In this document: piece after piece, positions 28,592 through 38,136 of the stretch | Position numbering within the stretch: the first letter of the stretch is position 1 | Layout: each line of letters begins with the position of its first letter | NCBI GenBank assembly: GCA_964654285.1 | Contig: CAZZJC010000021.1 | Location: 18,496-82,495, forward strand | Reading direction: 5' to 3' | DNA length: 64,000 nt | Source of the DNA: BJHQ01 sp964654285 | GTDB taxonomy: Bacteria; Planctomycetota; UBA11346 | Made by a program: the position numbers and the translations under genes | The notes under the pieces: model-generated | The model's database searches: none | What the model was told of the DNA's origin: nothing | What the model saw: the letters and a program-made list of their open reading frames with translations, nothing else

Positions 28592-29524
28592 CTACCGCAC
28601 CTCGCACAACCGCTGCGGGGTGAGGCCATAGGCGATCTGCAGGGCGGCTGCGGATCCGCTGCCATGGCGGATGGCGTCGAGCAGGTTCGGCAGAGCGGCG
28701 CGCTGGCCGGGTTGGACGAGCACGGCGACGATCGCGGCGGCCAGTTCGTCCTCGGGTTCGCTGGCGGTGAAGGTCGCGGCGATCGCGGCGGCACCCCGGC
28801 GCTGGCGCAGTTCCAACGCGGTCGCGGGGCCGGGTTCCTGGCCGGTGGCCTTGCGCATCGCCAGGACGCCCAGGCCCTGGACCAGCCAGGGTGGCCAGCC
28901 CTCGGCGGGCGGATCGGCAAGGGCGAGGTGGAGCGCGATCACGGCGGCGGCGACGCGGCCGCGCAGCACGGCCGGGTCCGCCGCGTCCATGCCGACGCGG
29001 ATGATCGGCAGGGCGGGACGCACCGCGACTCCGGGGGTTGGCTGCTCGCCGGCAACCACGACCAGCGGCCCGGCCCAGCGCGGCCAGGCATCGGTCTGGA
29101 GCAGTTCCCCGGCATCGCGCACACCCTGGCTGGTGGCGGTGATCAGCGCCTCGACCTGGGCGGGGCTGGCGACCGCGATGTTGCCCTGCCGCACCGCGGG
29201 CAGGCCTTGGCGGCCGGCCTCGGCAAGGGCCCAGGTGGCGAGCACGCGTTGGCAGTTCGGCAGCGACGCGAGCGGTCTGTCCAGGCGCTTGAGCAGGGCG
29301 AAGGCGAGATCGATGCGGTTCGCCGCGATCGCGGCAGCGAGGCGGGTCTCGGGCGGGGTCCGCCCGTCCGCCAGCATCGGCGGCAGGCGCAACGCGGCGG
29401 GCACGGCCTCCGCCCGCACGACCAGCGGCAGCCAGGCTCCACGCCAGGCGACGGCGCGGGCGTCCGCCATCGCCGGCGGTCCCTGCAGGGCGAGGATCAG
29501 GGCGGCGTCCATGACAGGAAGCAT
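28592..29524 (-). CDS. Protein of unknown function, possibly exported
   Basis: A 310-residue Ala-rich protein. The N-terminus MLPVMDAALILALQGPPAMA is hydrophobic and could be a signal peptide with cleavage after AMADA. Later segments such as LPIIRVGMDAADPAVLRGRV and WPPWLVQGLGVLAMR recall peptidase-like or structural domains of unclear family. There are no catalytic motifs I can name. Two ATGs (29524 and 29512) are possible. It lies between the broken HAD gene (convergent, 6 bp) and a divergent Pro-rich protein gene. An overlapping plus-strand frame exists but lacks a start signal. Confidence 0.6.
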   Translation of the reverse strand: MLPVMDAALILALQGPPAMADARAVAWRGAWLPLVVRAEAVPAALRLPPMLADGRTPPETRLAAAIAANRIDLAFALLKRLDRPLASLPNCQRVLATWALAEAGRQGLPAVRQGNIAVASPAQVEALITATSQGVRDAGELLQTDAWPRWAGPLVVVAGEQPTPGVAVRPALPIIRVGMDAADPAVLRGRVAAAVIALHLALADPPAEGWPPWLVQGLGVLAMRKATGQEPGPATALELRQRRGAAAIAATFTASEPEDELAAAIVAVLVQPGQRAALPNLLDAIRHGSGSAAALQIAYGLTPQRLCEVR

Positions 29525-29716
29525 CCGAGGCTCGGACGGGGTTGCCACCTGCGAACGGGATCGGGGCGGGGGGATGGCCGCAAAGTGAGCCAAAAGCACG
29601 AAGGTTTGGGATCCAATAGAAAGGATCCTGGTACAGACCGCTTCCCTGGGGAATCGGAAGGCCCGCTCTGGCGTGGGTAGGGTCTGGCGGCACACTCGGC
29701 CGCACCGCAGCACCCC

Positions 29717-30508
29717 ATGTTCCGACGCAAGACCGATCAGATCTTCGACACGCTCCAGGCGGTGCAGCGGCGCATCACGGAACAGGGTGGTGCGCCACCA
29801 CGTCCGCCGGTGCCGGCCGCCCCGGCAGTGCGCCCGATCCTGCCCATCGGCAAGGCCCGGCCGACGACCGAGATCCCGCCACCACCACCCGGCCCGCCAC
29901 CGTCTCCGGTTCGTGCCGCAGGTCCGCCACCCCTCTCGCCGCCACCGGCTCCACCGACGCTGTCGCCGCAGTCCGCCCTGGCGCGGGCCGCGACCCCGAC
30001 CGCCTACACCCCCAATCCGCCAGGCGGCCCGCCACCGTTGATCACCTTGTCGCTGTCGCAGGTCATCACCGTGCTGATCGCCTGGCTGGGATCGCTCGCC
30101 CTGGTCTGGGTGGTCGCAGCCCGGTCGAGCGATCCCATCCCACCACGCGAACCCACGTCGTCCGGCAACGCCTACCAGCAGCAGCCGGCCGAGTTCCAGC
30201 CTAAACGCCACATCATCGTTTTGACCTCGGTGCCCAGCACGGAAGAGCGCTCGGTGAAGGCGCTGCAGGCCCAATGCGAGCAGCTCAACGAGCAGATGCG
30301 CCGCAGCAAATCCGGAAAGTACAAGCCGTGGTTCAGCGTCCGCCCGCACCCGAACGGCCAGACCGAACTGATCTTCGGCGCGACCGAAGGCCAGGACGGC
30401 ATCGATCGCAGCCAACCGCAGTGGGCGGACTTCTTCCGCTTGCTCGCAGCGCCGGCCAAGGACAAGGGCGCGGGGTTCAGCCGGGCGCAGTGGCGGCCGG
30501 TGAATTGA
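29717..30508 (+). CDS. Pro-rich single-pass membrane protein of unknown function
   Basis: A 263-residue protein. Residues 1-30 are charged, and 30-108 are extremely Pro-rich (IPPPPPGPPPSPVRAAGPPP). One transmembrane segment, VITVLIAWLGSLALVWVVA, lies at about 115-133. A C-terminal globular part of about 110 residues follows. The proline run on the cytoplasmic side suggests a flexible linker or protein-interaction region. TAGGGT occurs some 35 bp upstream as a possible -10. No family assignment. Confidence 0.65.
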   Translation: MFRRKTDQIFDTLQAVQRRITEQGGAPPRPPVPAAPAVRPILPIGKARPTTEIPPPPPGPPPSPVRAAGPPPLSPPPAPPTLSPQSALARAATPTAYTPNPPGGPPPLITLSLSQVITVLIAWLGSLALVWVVAARSSDPIPPREPTSSGNAYQQQPAEFQPKRHIIVLTSVPSTEERSVKALQAQCEQLNEQMRRSKSGKYKPWFSVRPHPNGQTELIFGATEGQDGIDRSQPQWADFFRLLAAPAKDKGAGFSRAQWRPVN

Positions 30509-30531
30509 AACATGACTTGAACTAGGGTGTC

Positions 30532-31002
30532 ATGATCCACAGCGCCGAGGAATTTGTCAGACTACGTGACAGCACTGAATTGGCCGAGTATCAGAAGGCG
30601 GCATGGGATGAGGCCCCGATCGAAGTGTGGCAGGACGTGATCGCCAAATACCCGGACTACAAAAAATGGGTGGTTCACAACAAAACCGTTCCTTTGGAAA
30701 TTCTCGCTCAACTCATCAATGATTCAGACGCTGAGGTCAGGTGCTGGATTGCGCAAAAACGGAAAATCACATTGGAGATGCAAATGAAATTGGCCAAAGA
30801 CCCGGAAGAAAACGTTAGGGCGAAATTGATCTACAATGGAAAAATCAATCGACAGGTATGGGATGTGCTGAGTCAGGATCCCAGCGCATTCATCCAAAAA
30901 TCACTGAAAGAAAAACATCAAGCGGACACAGCTATTCATCCGACCGCGGATGTTGATGCTGGAACCCCCGCCACTTTCACTGCCCAACTTGGTGACCATT
31001 GA
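30532..31002 (+). CDS. HEAT/leucine-rich-variant repeat protein, A+T-rich
   Basis: A 156-residue protein of short helical repeats: WVVHNKTVPLEILAQLINDS, then VRCWIAQKRKITLEMQMKLA and VRAKLIYNGKINRQVWDVLS. The units of about 24 residues resemble LRV or HEAT-like proteins. My recollection is that similar proteins are scattered among bacteria next to toxin or phage genes, but that is not shown here. By hand count 30661-30900 is about 43% G+C against about 70% for neighbours, so recent acquisition is likely. The last 25 residues return to host-like composition. The stop is 2 bp before the ATG of the HD gene. Confidence 0.7.
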   Translation: MIHSAEEFVRLRDSTELAEYQKAAWDEAPIEVWQDVIAKYPDYKKWVVHNKTVPLEILAQLINDSDAEVRCWIAQKRKITLEMQMKLAKDPEENVRAKLIYNGKINRQVWDVLSQDPSAFIQKSLKEKHQADTAIHPTADVDAGTPATFTAQLGDH

Positions 31003-31004
31003 CG

Positions 31005-31703
31005 ATGGCCAAGCAGGCGTCCTTCCTCTCCCCCATCTTCCCCCGCCACAACGTCCTCTGGCCGCTGGTAGCCAGCCGCCTGAAACCGGGCGAGCTCGCG
31101 CACGACCGCCACCACCTGGAGCGCGTCTACGTCTGGATGCTGCGCCTCGCACCGGAAGCCGGCGCGGACGCCGATTGCTGCGGAGCGGCAGCGCTGGTGC
31201 ATGACCTCGCGTTCATTCCGAAGGAATCGCCGGAGCGCCACCTGGGCGGCGCGAAGTCGGCGGAACTGGCGGGAGACCTGCTGCGCGCCGCCGGCTACGA
31301 CGCGACCGAGGTCGACGCCATCGCGGCGGCGGTGGCGACCTCGTCGTGGTCGCGCGGCCTGGCGCCGGCGAATGCGATCGGCGTGACGCTCCAGGATGCG
31401 GATCGGCTGGATGCGATCGGCGCAGTCGGGCTCCTGCGCAACGTCGCCTGCGGCCAGGACATGGCGCTGCGAAAATCCCCTGACAATGCGGGTGGATTCT
31501 ACCATCCTGAGGATCCGTTCGCGGCGGGCGGGCGGCCGCTGGACGACCGCACCTGGGTGGTCGACCACCTGCCGGCGAAGCTGCTGAAACTCGCGGCCGG
31601 CATGCGCCTGCCGTCGGCCCAGGCCGAGGCGCAGCGCCGGCACGCGTTCCTGCTCGCGTTCCGCGCCCAGCTGGCGTCCGAACTCGGTCTGACCCTGCCC
31701 TGA
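31005..31703 (+). CDS. HD-domain metal-dependent phosphohydrolase (YedJ-like)
   Basis: A 232-residue protein with the HD signature spread over HDRHHLERV (about residue 27), AALVHDLAFIP (about 57-67) and LQDADRLDAIGAVGLLR (about 119-135). The arrangement matches small stand-alone HD phosphohydrolases such as YedJ. The substrate is unknown; nucleotides are usual for the family. An upstream TTG (30999) would overlap the preceding stop; the ATG is preferred. Confidence 0.85.
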   Translation: MAKQASFLSPIFPRHNVLWPLVASRLKPGELAHDRHHLERVYVWMLRLAPEAGADADCCGAAALVHDLAFIPKESPERHLGGAKSAELAGDLLRAAGYDATEVDAIAAAVATSSWSRGLAPANAIGVTLQDADRLDAIGAVGLLRNVACGQDMALRKSPDNAGGFYHPEDPFAAGGRPLDDRTWVVDHLPAKLLKLAAGMRLPSAQAEAQRRHAFLLAFRAQLASELGLTLP

Positions 31704-31724
31704 CTGGGCGCAGGTCCGCCCTTG

Positions 31725-31746
31725 GGCCGGCTTGCCCGTGCCGGCC
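31725..31746. terminator. Hairpin between the HD gene and leuS
   Basis: A 7-bp perfect stem GGCCGGC/GCCGGCC has an 8-nt loop and sits 22 bp after the HD gene stop. There is no T tract, so termination is uncertain. Confidence 0.3.
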
Positions 31747-31803
31747 AGCGTCACATGCTGCGCGACCCGCCAGAACCGCGATGCCGCGCTGAGGAATGAC
31801 GCC

Positions 31804-34470
31804 ATGACCGAGCCGAAAGCCTACGAACCCGCCGTGGTCGAAGCGAAGTGGCAGCGCCAGTGGGAAGCCGCCGGCGCGCACGAGGTGCGCGACGACCTGC
31901 CGCGCGAGCGCTGCTACTACGTGCTGGAGATGTTCCCGTACCCCAGCGGCAAGCTGCACATGGGGCACGTGCGCAACTACACGATCGGCGACGCGGTGGC
32001 GCGCTACAAGCGCATGCGCGGCTTCGCGGTGCTGCATCCGATGGGCTGGGACTCCTTCGGCCTGCCGGCCGAGCAGGCGGCGATCGAACGCGGCATCCAC
32101 CCCCGCAAGTGGACCTACGAGAACATCGCCTACATGCGCGACCAGCTGAAGCGCATGGGCTTCAGCTACGCGTGGTCGCGCGAGTTCGCCTGTTCCGACC
32201 CCGGCTATGCCGCGCGCGAACAGGACATCTTCCTCGATCTGGTCGAGAAGGGCCTGGTCTACCGCAAGTCGAGCCTGGTGAACTGGTCGACCGGCCTGAA
32301 CTGCGTCCTCGCCAATGAACAGGTCGTCGACGGCAAGTGCTGGCGCACCGGCACGGTGGTGGTGCAGAAGGAGCTGCCGCAGTGGTACCTGCGCATCACC
32401 GCCTACGCCGAGGAGCTGCTGGAGAGCACCTGGAGGCTGTCCGGCTGGCCCGAGGCGGTGCTGATCCAGCAGCGCAACTGGCTCGGCAAGAGCGTCGGCG
32501 CCGAGATCGACTTCACCGTCGATGGACACCCGGACGTGAAGCTGACCGCGTTCACCACCCGGCCCGACACCCTGTTCGGCGTGACGTTCGTCTCGATCGC
32601 GCCCGAGCACGCGGCCCTGGCGCGCATCGTGCCCGCCAGCCACCGCGCGGCGGTCGACGCCTTCACCGCCGAGGTGCGCGCGGTGTCGGCGCATGAACGC
32701 CTGGGCGACGCGGCGGAGAAGAAGGGCTGCTTCTCGGGCGTGCACGTGATCAACCCGGCGAACGGGAGGAAGGTGCCGCTCTACCTCGCCAACTTCGTGG
32801 TCGCCGACTACGGCACGGGCGTGGTGATGGCGGTGCCGGCGCACGACAGCCGCGACTTCGCCTTCGCGAGGAAGTACGGCATCGACATCGTCACGGTGAT
32901 CCGCGCCAGCGACCCCAAGGACGCCGGCTGGCTGAAACTGCAGGCGGGCGAGGACGCGTTCACGGACGCGGGCGTGATGCAGAACAGCGCCCAGTTCGAC
33001 GGCCAGCCGAGCGAATCGGCCAAGGCCGCGATCACCGCCTGGCTGGAGGAGCGGAAGTCCGGCCGCAAGACCGTGACCTGGCGCCTGCGCGACTGGTGCC
33101 TGAGCCGGCAGCGCTACTGGGGCAACCCGATCCCCTACCTGTACAGCGACAAGCTGGGCGCGACCCCGCTGCGCAAGCAGGACCTGCCGGTGACCCTGCC
33201 CGACGACGTGGCCTTCGACGGCGCCGGCAATCCGCTCACCCGGCATCCGACCTGGGCCGCGACCGACCGCGACGGCAGGGCGCTCAGCGTGCGCGGCCCC
33301 GACGGCCCCGAGCCGGCGCGGCGCGAGACCGACACCATGGACACCTTCGTGGAGTCGTCGTGGTACTTCGCGCGCTACACCTGCCACGACAACCGCAAGG
33401 CGGATCTCGGCTGCGCCGCGCCGCTCGACCGCACGCGGGTCGACCACTGGCTGCCGGTCGATCTCTACATCGGCGGCATCGAGCACGCCGTGCTGCACCT
33501 GCTCTACGCGCGCTTCTTCCAGAAGGCGCTCGCGGATCTCGGCTACACCGGGGTGCGCGAACCGTTCAAGCGCCTGCTCTGCCAGGGCATGGTCTGCATG
33601 GAGACCTATTCGCGCGAGACCGGTCCGGGCAAGAAGCAGTACTTCTACCCGGATGAGGTCGAGATCCGCACCGACGCCAAGGGCGCGGTGGTCGGCGCGA
33701 CGCTGAAGGCCGACGGCCAGCCGGTGACCGTGGGCCGCATCGAGAAGATGTCCAAGTCCAAGCGCAACACCGTCGATCCGCAGCGTTTGGTCGATGCCTA
33801 CGGCGCCGACACCGCGCGGCTGTTCACCCTGTTCGCCGCACCGATCGAACGCGACCTGGACTGGGACGAGGAGAGCGTCAAGGGCTGCAGCCGCTACCTC
33901 AAGCGCCTGTGGACCCTGGTGCAGGAGCACCGCGAGCGCCTGGCCGGCATCAGCGCGTTCGCCGGCCACGCCAGGGAACTGGCCGGCCACGACCAGGCGG
34001 TGGTGCGCAAGGTGCACCAGACGATCAAGCGCGCGACCGACGCGATGGAGCGCGACTTCGGCTTCAACACCACCATCGCCGCCTGCATGGAACTGACCAA
34101 CGAGCTGAAGCCCGACGCGCTGAAGCCCGAGGTCTTCAAGCTGGGACTCACCACCCTGGTGCGCCTGCTCGCGCCCATGGTGCCGCACATCACGAGCGAG
34201 CTGTGGGCCGAACTCGGCGGCGGCGACGACCTGACCGGCGCCGGCTGGCCGGCGTTCGATGCCAGCCAGATCGATGCCGACGAGGTCGACTACCCGGTGC
34301 AGGTCGCCGGCCGGCTGAAGGGCCGGATCAGCCTGCCGCGCACCCTGGTCGGCAAGGATCTCGACGCCGCCGTCCTCGCCCACCCCGAGGTGGTCGCGCT
34401 GATCGCCGGTCAGAAGGTGCGCAAGCTCATCGCGATCCACGGCAAGATCATCAACCTCGTCCTGGGCTGA
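31804..34470 (+). CDS. leuS: Leucyl-tRNA synthetase
   Basis: An 888-residue class I synthetase. FPYPSGKLHMGHVRNYTIGD carries the HIGH variant HMGH (52-55). The CP1 editing domain includes TTRPDTLFGVTF with its conserved threonines and YGTGVVMAVPAHDSRDF. KMSKSKRN (648-655) is the KMSKS loop. The anticodon-binding and C-terminal domains follow. GAGGA precedes the ATG by about 8 nt. A ferredoxin gene follows after 32 bp. Confidence 0.98.
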   Translation: MTEPKAYEPAVVEAKWQRQWEAAGAHEVRDDLPRERCYYVLEMFPYPSGKLHMGHVRNYTIGDAVARYKRMRGFAVLHPMGWDSFGLPAEQAAIERGIHPRKWTYENIAYMRDQLKRMGFSYAWSREFACSDPGYAAREQDIFLDLVEKGLVYRKSSLVNWSTGLNCVLANEQVVDGKCWRTGTVVVQKELPQWYLRITAYAEELLESTWRLSGWPEAVLIQQRNWLGKSVGAEIDFTVDGHPDVKLTAFTTRPDTLFGVTFVSIAPEHAALARIVPASHRAAVDAFTAEVRAVSAHERLGDAAEKKGCFSGVHVINPANGRKVPLYLANFVVADYGTGVVMAVPAHDSRDFAFARKYGIDIVTVIRASDPKDAGWLKLQAGEDAFTDAGVMQNSAQFDGQPSESAKAAITAWLEERKSGRKTVTWRLRDWCLSRQRYWGNPIPYLYSDKLGATPLRKQDLPVTLPDDVAFDGAGNPLTRHPTWAATDRDGRALSVRGPDGPEPARRETDTMDTFVESSWYFARYTCHDNRKADLGCAAPLDRTRVDHWLPVDLYIGGIEHAVLHLLYARFFQKALADLGYTGVREPFKRLLCQGMVCMETYSRETGPGKKQYFYPDEVEIRTDAKGAVVGATLKADGQPVTVGRIEKMSKSKRNTVDPQRLVDAYGADTARLFTLFAAPIERDLDWDEESVKGCSRYLKRLWTLVQEHRERLAGISAFAGHARELAGHDQAVVRKVHQTIKRATDAMERDFGFNTTIAACMELTNELKPDALKPEVFKLGLTTLVRLLAPMVPHITSELWAELGGGDDLTGAGWPAFDASQIDADEVDYPVQVAGRLKGRISLPRTLVGKDLDAAVLAHPEVVALIAGQKVRKLIAIHGKIINLVLG

Positions 34471-34502
34471 AATCCCAGAAGAAAGTCGGGAGAGGGCACA
34501 CC

Positions 34503-34784
34503 ATGGCCGACCAGCCCGCCATCGTCTTCAACGGCACTGCGATCCCGGCGACCCCGACCACGCCGGGGAGCGATCTGCTCGGGCTGATGCTCGACGCCAA
34601 GGCGAACGTGCGGTTCCTCTGCATGGGCGGTTCGTGCCGGCAATGCCGGGTGGAACTGGTCTCGGGCGGCGAGCATCTCGAACCCAAGTCGGACGGCGAA
34701 GCGTGGGGTTGCCCGGATGATGGCGCGCGTCTCGCCTGCCAAGCCATCCATCGCGGCACCGGCACCGTGGTGCTCAAGCAATGA
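34503..34784 (+). CDS. Small 2Fe-2S ferredoxin
   Basis: A 93-residue plant-type ferredoxin. Cys40, Cys45 and Cys48 in CMGGSCRQC (C-x4-C-x2-C) and Cys79 in RLACQ are the four cluster ligands. It would carry single electrons in the cytoplasm; the partner is unknown. GGGAGAGGG precedes the ATG. Its TGA overlaps the ATG of the next, glycosidase-like gene (ATGA at 34781-34784), so the two are translationally coupled although no functional link is obvious. Confidence 0.9.
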   Translation: MADQPAIVFNGTAIPATPTTPGSDLLGLMLDAKANVRFLCMGGSCRQCRVELVSGGEHLEPKSDGEAWGCPDDGARLACQAIHRGTGTVVLKQ

Positions 34785-36826
34785 TCGACCATCCCTTCGC
34801 CATCCAGATCATCGCCGAGCCGGAACAGCGCGGCACCTTGGCCAGCAGGATCGAACGCCTGCCCGACTCCGATCGGCCACGTTGGCGCCTGACCTTCACC
34901 GCCGGTGCGGAGGTATTCCGGGGTCGGTTGCGCATCGTGCTGCCGCTCGCCACGCCGACGGTGCCGTGGTTCCTCATCCCCGGCTATTTCTACGGCCAGG
35001 GCCGCACCGATCCGAAACTCAACACACCGACGCTCGGTCGCCTCGGCGCCGACCGCTGGACCGCGCCGGCGTGGGACATCGCGCTGGAACGCGCCGCGTA
35101 TCCGTTGGTGCTCGCCTTCCACGGTGGTCGCTGGCGCGGCCTGGACGCCGAGCCGCACCATCGCCTCTACGGCGCCCCCGACCGGCCGGCGACCTGGGGC
35201 AACGACGAGCCGCAGATCGGTCTTGGGCTCGCCTGGGACGACGGTCAGGGCCACGTCGCCATCAACCTGCCAGCGTTCGAGGGGCCGCTGCGCCAGGTGC
35301 GCCACCGCCATGACGGCGCGTTGGCGCGGCGGCTGACCCTGCCGGCCGGGGCGCGACTCGAACTCGACGTCGGCGTCTGGGATTTCCCTGGCGACGCCCA
35401 CGGCTACCAGCCGGTGCTGGAACGGCTGTACCGCGAACTCAAGCCGCAGCATCCCAGCGCAGCCGAGGAACCGCACGACGAGCTCGCCGCCTGCGCCGCG
35501 CACGGCTTGAAGGCCTGGCACTGGACGCCGGCGGCCGGCGGCCGGCCGGGCTACTTCGTCTACACCGCCGCGCTCGACCGCAGCGTCGAGTTCAACGCCA
35601 ACGTCAACCGGAAGACCTCGCTCGGTTGGCACTTCGACGCCACCGGCTTCGTCGGCGGCTTCCCGGTCGCGTTCGGGCTGGCCTGGCAGGGTCTGCGGCA
35701 GAACGATGCGGAATCGCTGGCGATCGTCGACCAGTACGTCGACCGCCTCTGCCGCGAGGCGCCGGCGCCCAACGGCCTGTTCCGCACCAGCTACCATCCC
35801 GGCCGCGCGCGCACACCGAACGGCGAATTCGCCAACGGGCCGGACACGCCCGGTTATGGATCCTGTTGGCAGGGCGGCACCGCGGTGGCGCATGCGCGCA
35901 CCACGGCGGATGCATCGTTCCACCTCGCCCGGCTCATCGGCCTCTTCGGCGCTGAACGCCGGCCAGCGTGGCGGTTGGCGCTCCGCCGATCGCTGGAGGC
36001 CGCCCTGCGGTTCCAGGATGCCGATGGCCGGCATCCGCAGCTGTACGACCTGGCCGCGGATCGGCCGCAGCAGCGCGACGGCTGCGGCGGCCTGACCTGG
36101 ATCCCGGCGATGGAAGCGGCGCATGATCTCTTCGCGGACGATCCGGATCTCCAGGAACGTCTGCGCGATTCCATGCTTGCCGCCGGTGCGGGCTACGCCC
36201 GCGACATCGAGGCGGAACGCATCTACGGCGCGCCCGAGGATGTCAGCCTGTCGCCCACCAGCGAGGACGGCTACGCGGCGGTGATGGCCTATGCCGGTCT
36301 GCACCGGCGCTTCGGCGCTGCTCCGGGTGGAGGCGATCCGCGTTGGCTGCCGCTGCTGGTGCGCGCCGCCGACTGGATGCTGACCTGGCGCAAGGCCTAC
36401 AATGTGCGCTTCGATCCGCGCAACATCCTTGGCGCAGGAGGACTGCGCACGGTGGGGGGCGACTTCGCCTCCATGAACAACAACCACCTGCACGTCTACG
36501 GCATGAACTGCCTCGGCGAGCTGCATCGGCTGACGGCGATCACCGGCAATCCGTACTACGCCGAGCGCGCCGACGACCATTTCCGCTTCACCTGCCAGCT
36601 GCTGTGCAAGGTCGACGGCCAGTGGAACGGCCAGCGCGGCATGCTGACGGAACAGTTCTACACCTCCGACTGGTCGATCTGGGACGGCTGGGATCCGACC
36701 CCGGCGCACGTGCAGAAGGGCACCCTGATGGGCTTCAGCCATTCGTGGTGCATCAACATGGTTCTGCTGGGGCTGTCTTCAGCGGGACACTGCCGGCTCT
36801 GCCCTGGACCCGGATTGACCAGATAG
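34781..36826 (+). CDS. Putative alpha/alpha-toroid carbohydrate-active protein
   Basis: A 681-residue protein without a signal peptide. The first 240 residues look like a beta-sandwich domain. The remainder is rich in aromatic residues and paired helices (SLEAALRFQDADGRHPQLYD, PTSEDGYAAVMAYAGLHRRF, FASMNNNHLHVYGMNCLGEL), the pattern of six-hairpin glycosidases and sugar epimerases or lyases. I cannot name the family or the catalytic residues. The last 15 residues (SAGHCRLCPGPGLTR) look unlike the rest, so the natural end may have been altered. It is coupled to the ferredoxin gene by an ATGA overlap. Confidence 0.65.
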   Translation: MIDHPFAIQIIAEPEQRGTLASRIERLPDSDRPRWRLTFTAGAEVFRGRLRIVLPLATPTVPWFLIPGYFYGQGRTDPKLNTPTLGRLGADRWTAPAWDIALERAAYPLVLAFHGGRWRGLDAEPHHRLYGAPDRPATWGNDEPQIGLGLAWDDGQGHVAINLPAFEGPLRQVRHRHDGALARRLTLPAGARLELDVGVWDFPGDAHGYQPVLERLYRELKPQHPSAAEEPHDELAACAAHGLKAWHWTPAAGGRPGYFVYTAALDRSVEFNANVNRKTSLGWHFDATGFVGGFPVAFGLAWQGLRQNDAESLAIVDQYVDRLCREAPAPNGLFRTSYHPGRARTPNGEFANGPDTPGYGSCWQGGTAVAHARTTADASFHLARLIGLFGAERRPAWRLALRRSLEAALRFQDADGRHPQLYDLAADRPQQRDGCGGLTWIPAMEAAHDLFADDPDLQERLRDSMLAAGAGYARDIEAERIYGAPEDVSLSPTSEDGYAAVMAYAGLHRRFGAAPGGGDPRWLPLLVRAADWMLTWRKAYNVRFDPRNILGAGGLRTVGGDFASMNNNHLHVYGMNCLGELHRLTAITGNPYYAERADDHFRFTCQLLCKVDGQWNGQRGMLTEQFYTSDWSIWDGWDPTPAHVQKGTLMGFSHSWCINMVLLGLSSAGHCRLCPGPGLTR

Positions 36827-37167
36827 GCGCAACACCGCGTCCTTCCGCTACCTACCCGCTTGCCCGGATGGGCGGGGGGCGCTGCGCTGCCCCGCCACGT
36901 CACAAATAGGCGCTACGCTGTGCTGTACTGCCCTGGCCGCTGGTTCTCATGCTGAATGAGGTGTCATCGGACTGGGTGGAAGCTTTGCCGCGCCCTACGG
37001 CTTTCTTCTGCGGGGCGCTGCCGGCAGAACCCCGCACGTCAGCGCGCGCGCCAAAGGGCAAACGGCTCCGCGTTCATCACTTCCCCTTCCCACGGCTTCA
37101 ACCGGCCGGCGGCCGTGGGGTCGAGGGGCGATGGCCCCTCGCGGGGGCCGGGGCAGCGCCCCGCACG
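36827..37167. other. Intergenic region with short hairpins
   Basis: 341 bp without a credible gene. It contains several GC hairpins, for example GAGGGGC/GCCCCTC at 37123-37140, and the 13-bp direct repeat CCCCGCACGTCAG near 37029 and 37158. The second copy includes the sppA stop codon. No promoter stands out. Confidence 0.5.
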
Positions 37168-38136
37168 TCAGTTGCCGGTCCAGAGGAACGCCATGCCGGG
37201 TTGGAGCAGGCGGGTCAGGTCGCCGGCGTCGAGGTTGATGCCGTTGACGACCTGCGGGGGGTGGGTCTGGGCGTCGGCGATGAAGCCGAAGGACAGGGTG
37301 CTGCGTTCGTAGCGGAAGACGGCGGCTTCCTTGACCTTGGCCAGGCGGCGGGCTTCGGCGAGGGCTTCGGGCAGGTGGCCGAAACCGTCGACCAGGCCGA
37401 GGGCCAGGGCCTGTTCGCCGGTGTAGACGCGGCCGTCGGCGAGCGGGCGCAATGTCGCTTCGGCGGCAGCGGTGTCGGCCGGCACCGGGCCTCGGCCCTT
37501 GCGGCCCTGCACCACCACCGCCAGGAACTGGGCGTACAGCTGGTCGATCATGCCTTGGATGAGGGCACGTTCGTCGTCCTTCATCGGGCGGAACATGCTG
37601 CCCAGATCCTTGCGCGGGCCGCTGGTGATGACGTTCATCCCGACCCCGATCTTGCCTGCCAGACCCATGATCTCGGGGCTCATGAAGATCACCCCGATCG
37701 ATCCGGTGAGCGTTCCTCTGCCGCAGAGCACGGTGTCGGCAGCGCATGCGATGTAGTAGCCGCCACTGGCGCAGACGCTGCGCTGAAGAGCCACCACCGG
37801 CTTGCCCTTGGCACGCAGGGCGAGCACCCGGGCGTGCACGGCATCGCTCGCCACCACGTCGCCGCCGGGCGTGTCGAGGGTCACCACGATGGCCTTCACC
37901 GCGTCATCCTGTTCGGCCATGCGCAGCTGCCGGCAGACTTCATCCATGCCGCCGCCTTCGCTGAAACGGCTGCCGCCAAAGCGGATCGGGCCCCTGATGT
38001 CGACCACCGCGATGCGGGCCGGGCCCGAGCCTTCCTCCTCGATGGCGGTCTGGCGCCAGCTGCGGTCGTGGCTGATGCAGCCGGCGACGAACAGGACGCA
38101 GGTGCAGAGGGCTGCGGCGGACAGGATGCGGCGCAT
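37168..38136 (-). CDS. sppA: Signal peptide peptidase SppA-type serine protease, lipoprotein
   Basis: A 322-residue S49 peptidase that degrades cleaved signal peptides in the membrane. The N-terminus MRRILSAAALCTCVLFVAGC ends in a lipobox with Cys20, so the protein should be lipid-anchored rather than held by a transmembrane helix. TLDTPGGDVVASD precedes the nucleophile Ser124 in CASGGYYIA. The general base is Lys176 in GPRKDLGSMFRPM, 52 residues after the serine as in the short B. subtilis-type enzyme. The length fits a single-domain SppA. It is divergent from the kinase-FapA gene (246-bp gap). Confidence 0.92.
   Translation of the reverse strand: MRRILSAAALCTCVLFVAGCISHDRSWRQTAIEEEGSGPARIAVVDIRGPIRFGGSRFSEGGGMDEVCRQLRMAEQDDAVKAIVVTLDTPGGDVVASDAVHARVLALRAKGKPVVALQRSVCASGGYYIACAADTVLCGRGTLTGSIGVIFMSPEIMGLAGKIGVGMNVITSGPRKDLGSMFRPMKDDERALIQGMIDQLYAQFLAVVVQGRKGRGPVPADTAAAEATLRPLADGRVYTGEQALALGLVDGFGHLPEALAEARRLAKVKEAAVFRYERSTLSFGFIADAQTHPPQVVNGINLDAGDLTRLLQPGMAFLWTGN

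Noticed and set aside
37023..37170. The direct repeat CCCCGCACGTCAG as an attachment site
   Set aside because: The repeats are only about 130 bp apart, enclose no gene, and one copy is simply the sppA end; there is no integrase nearby.
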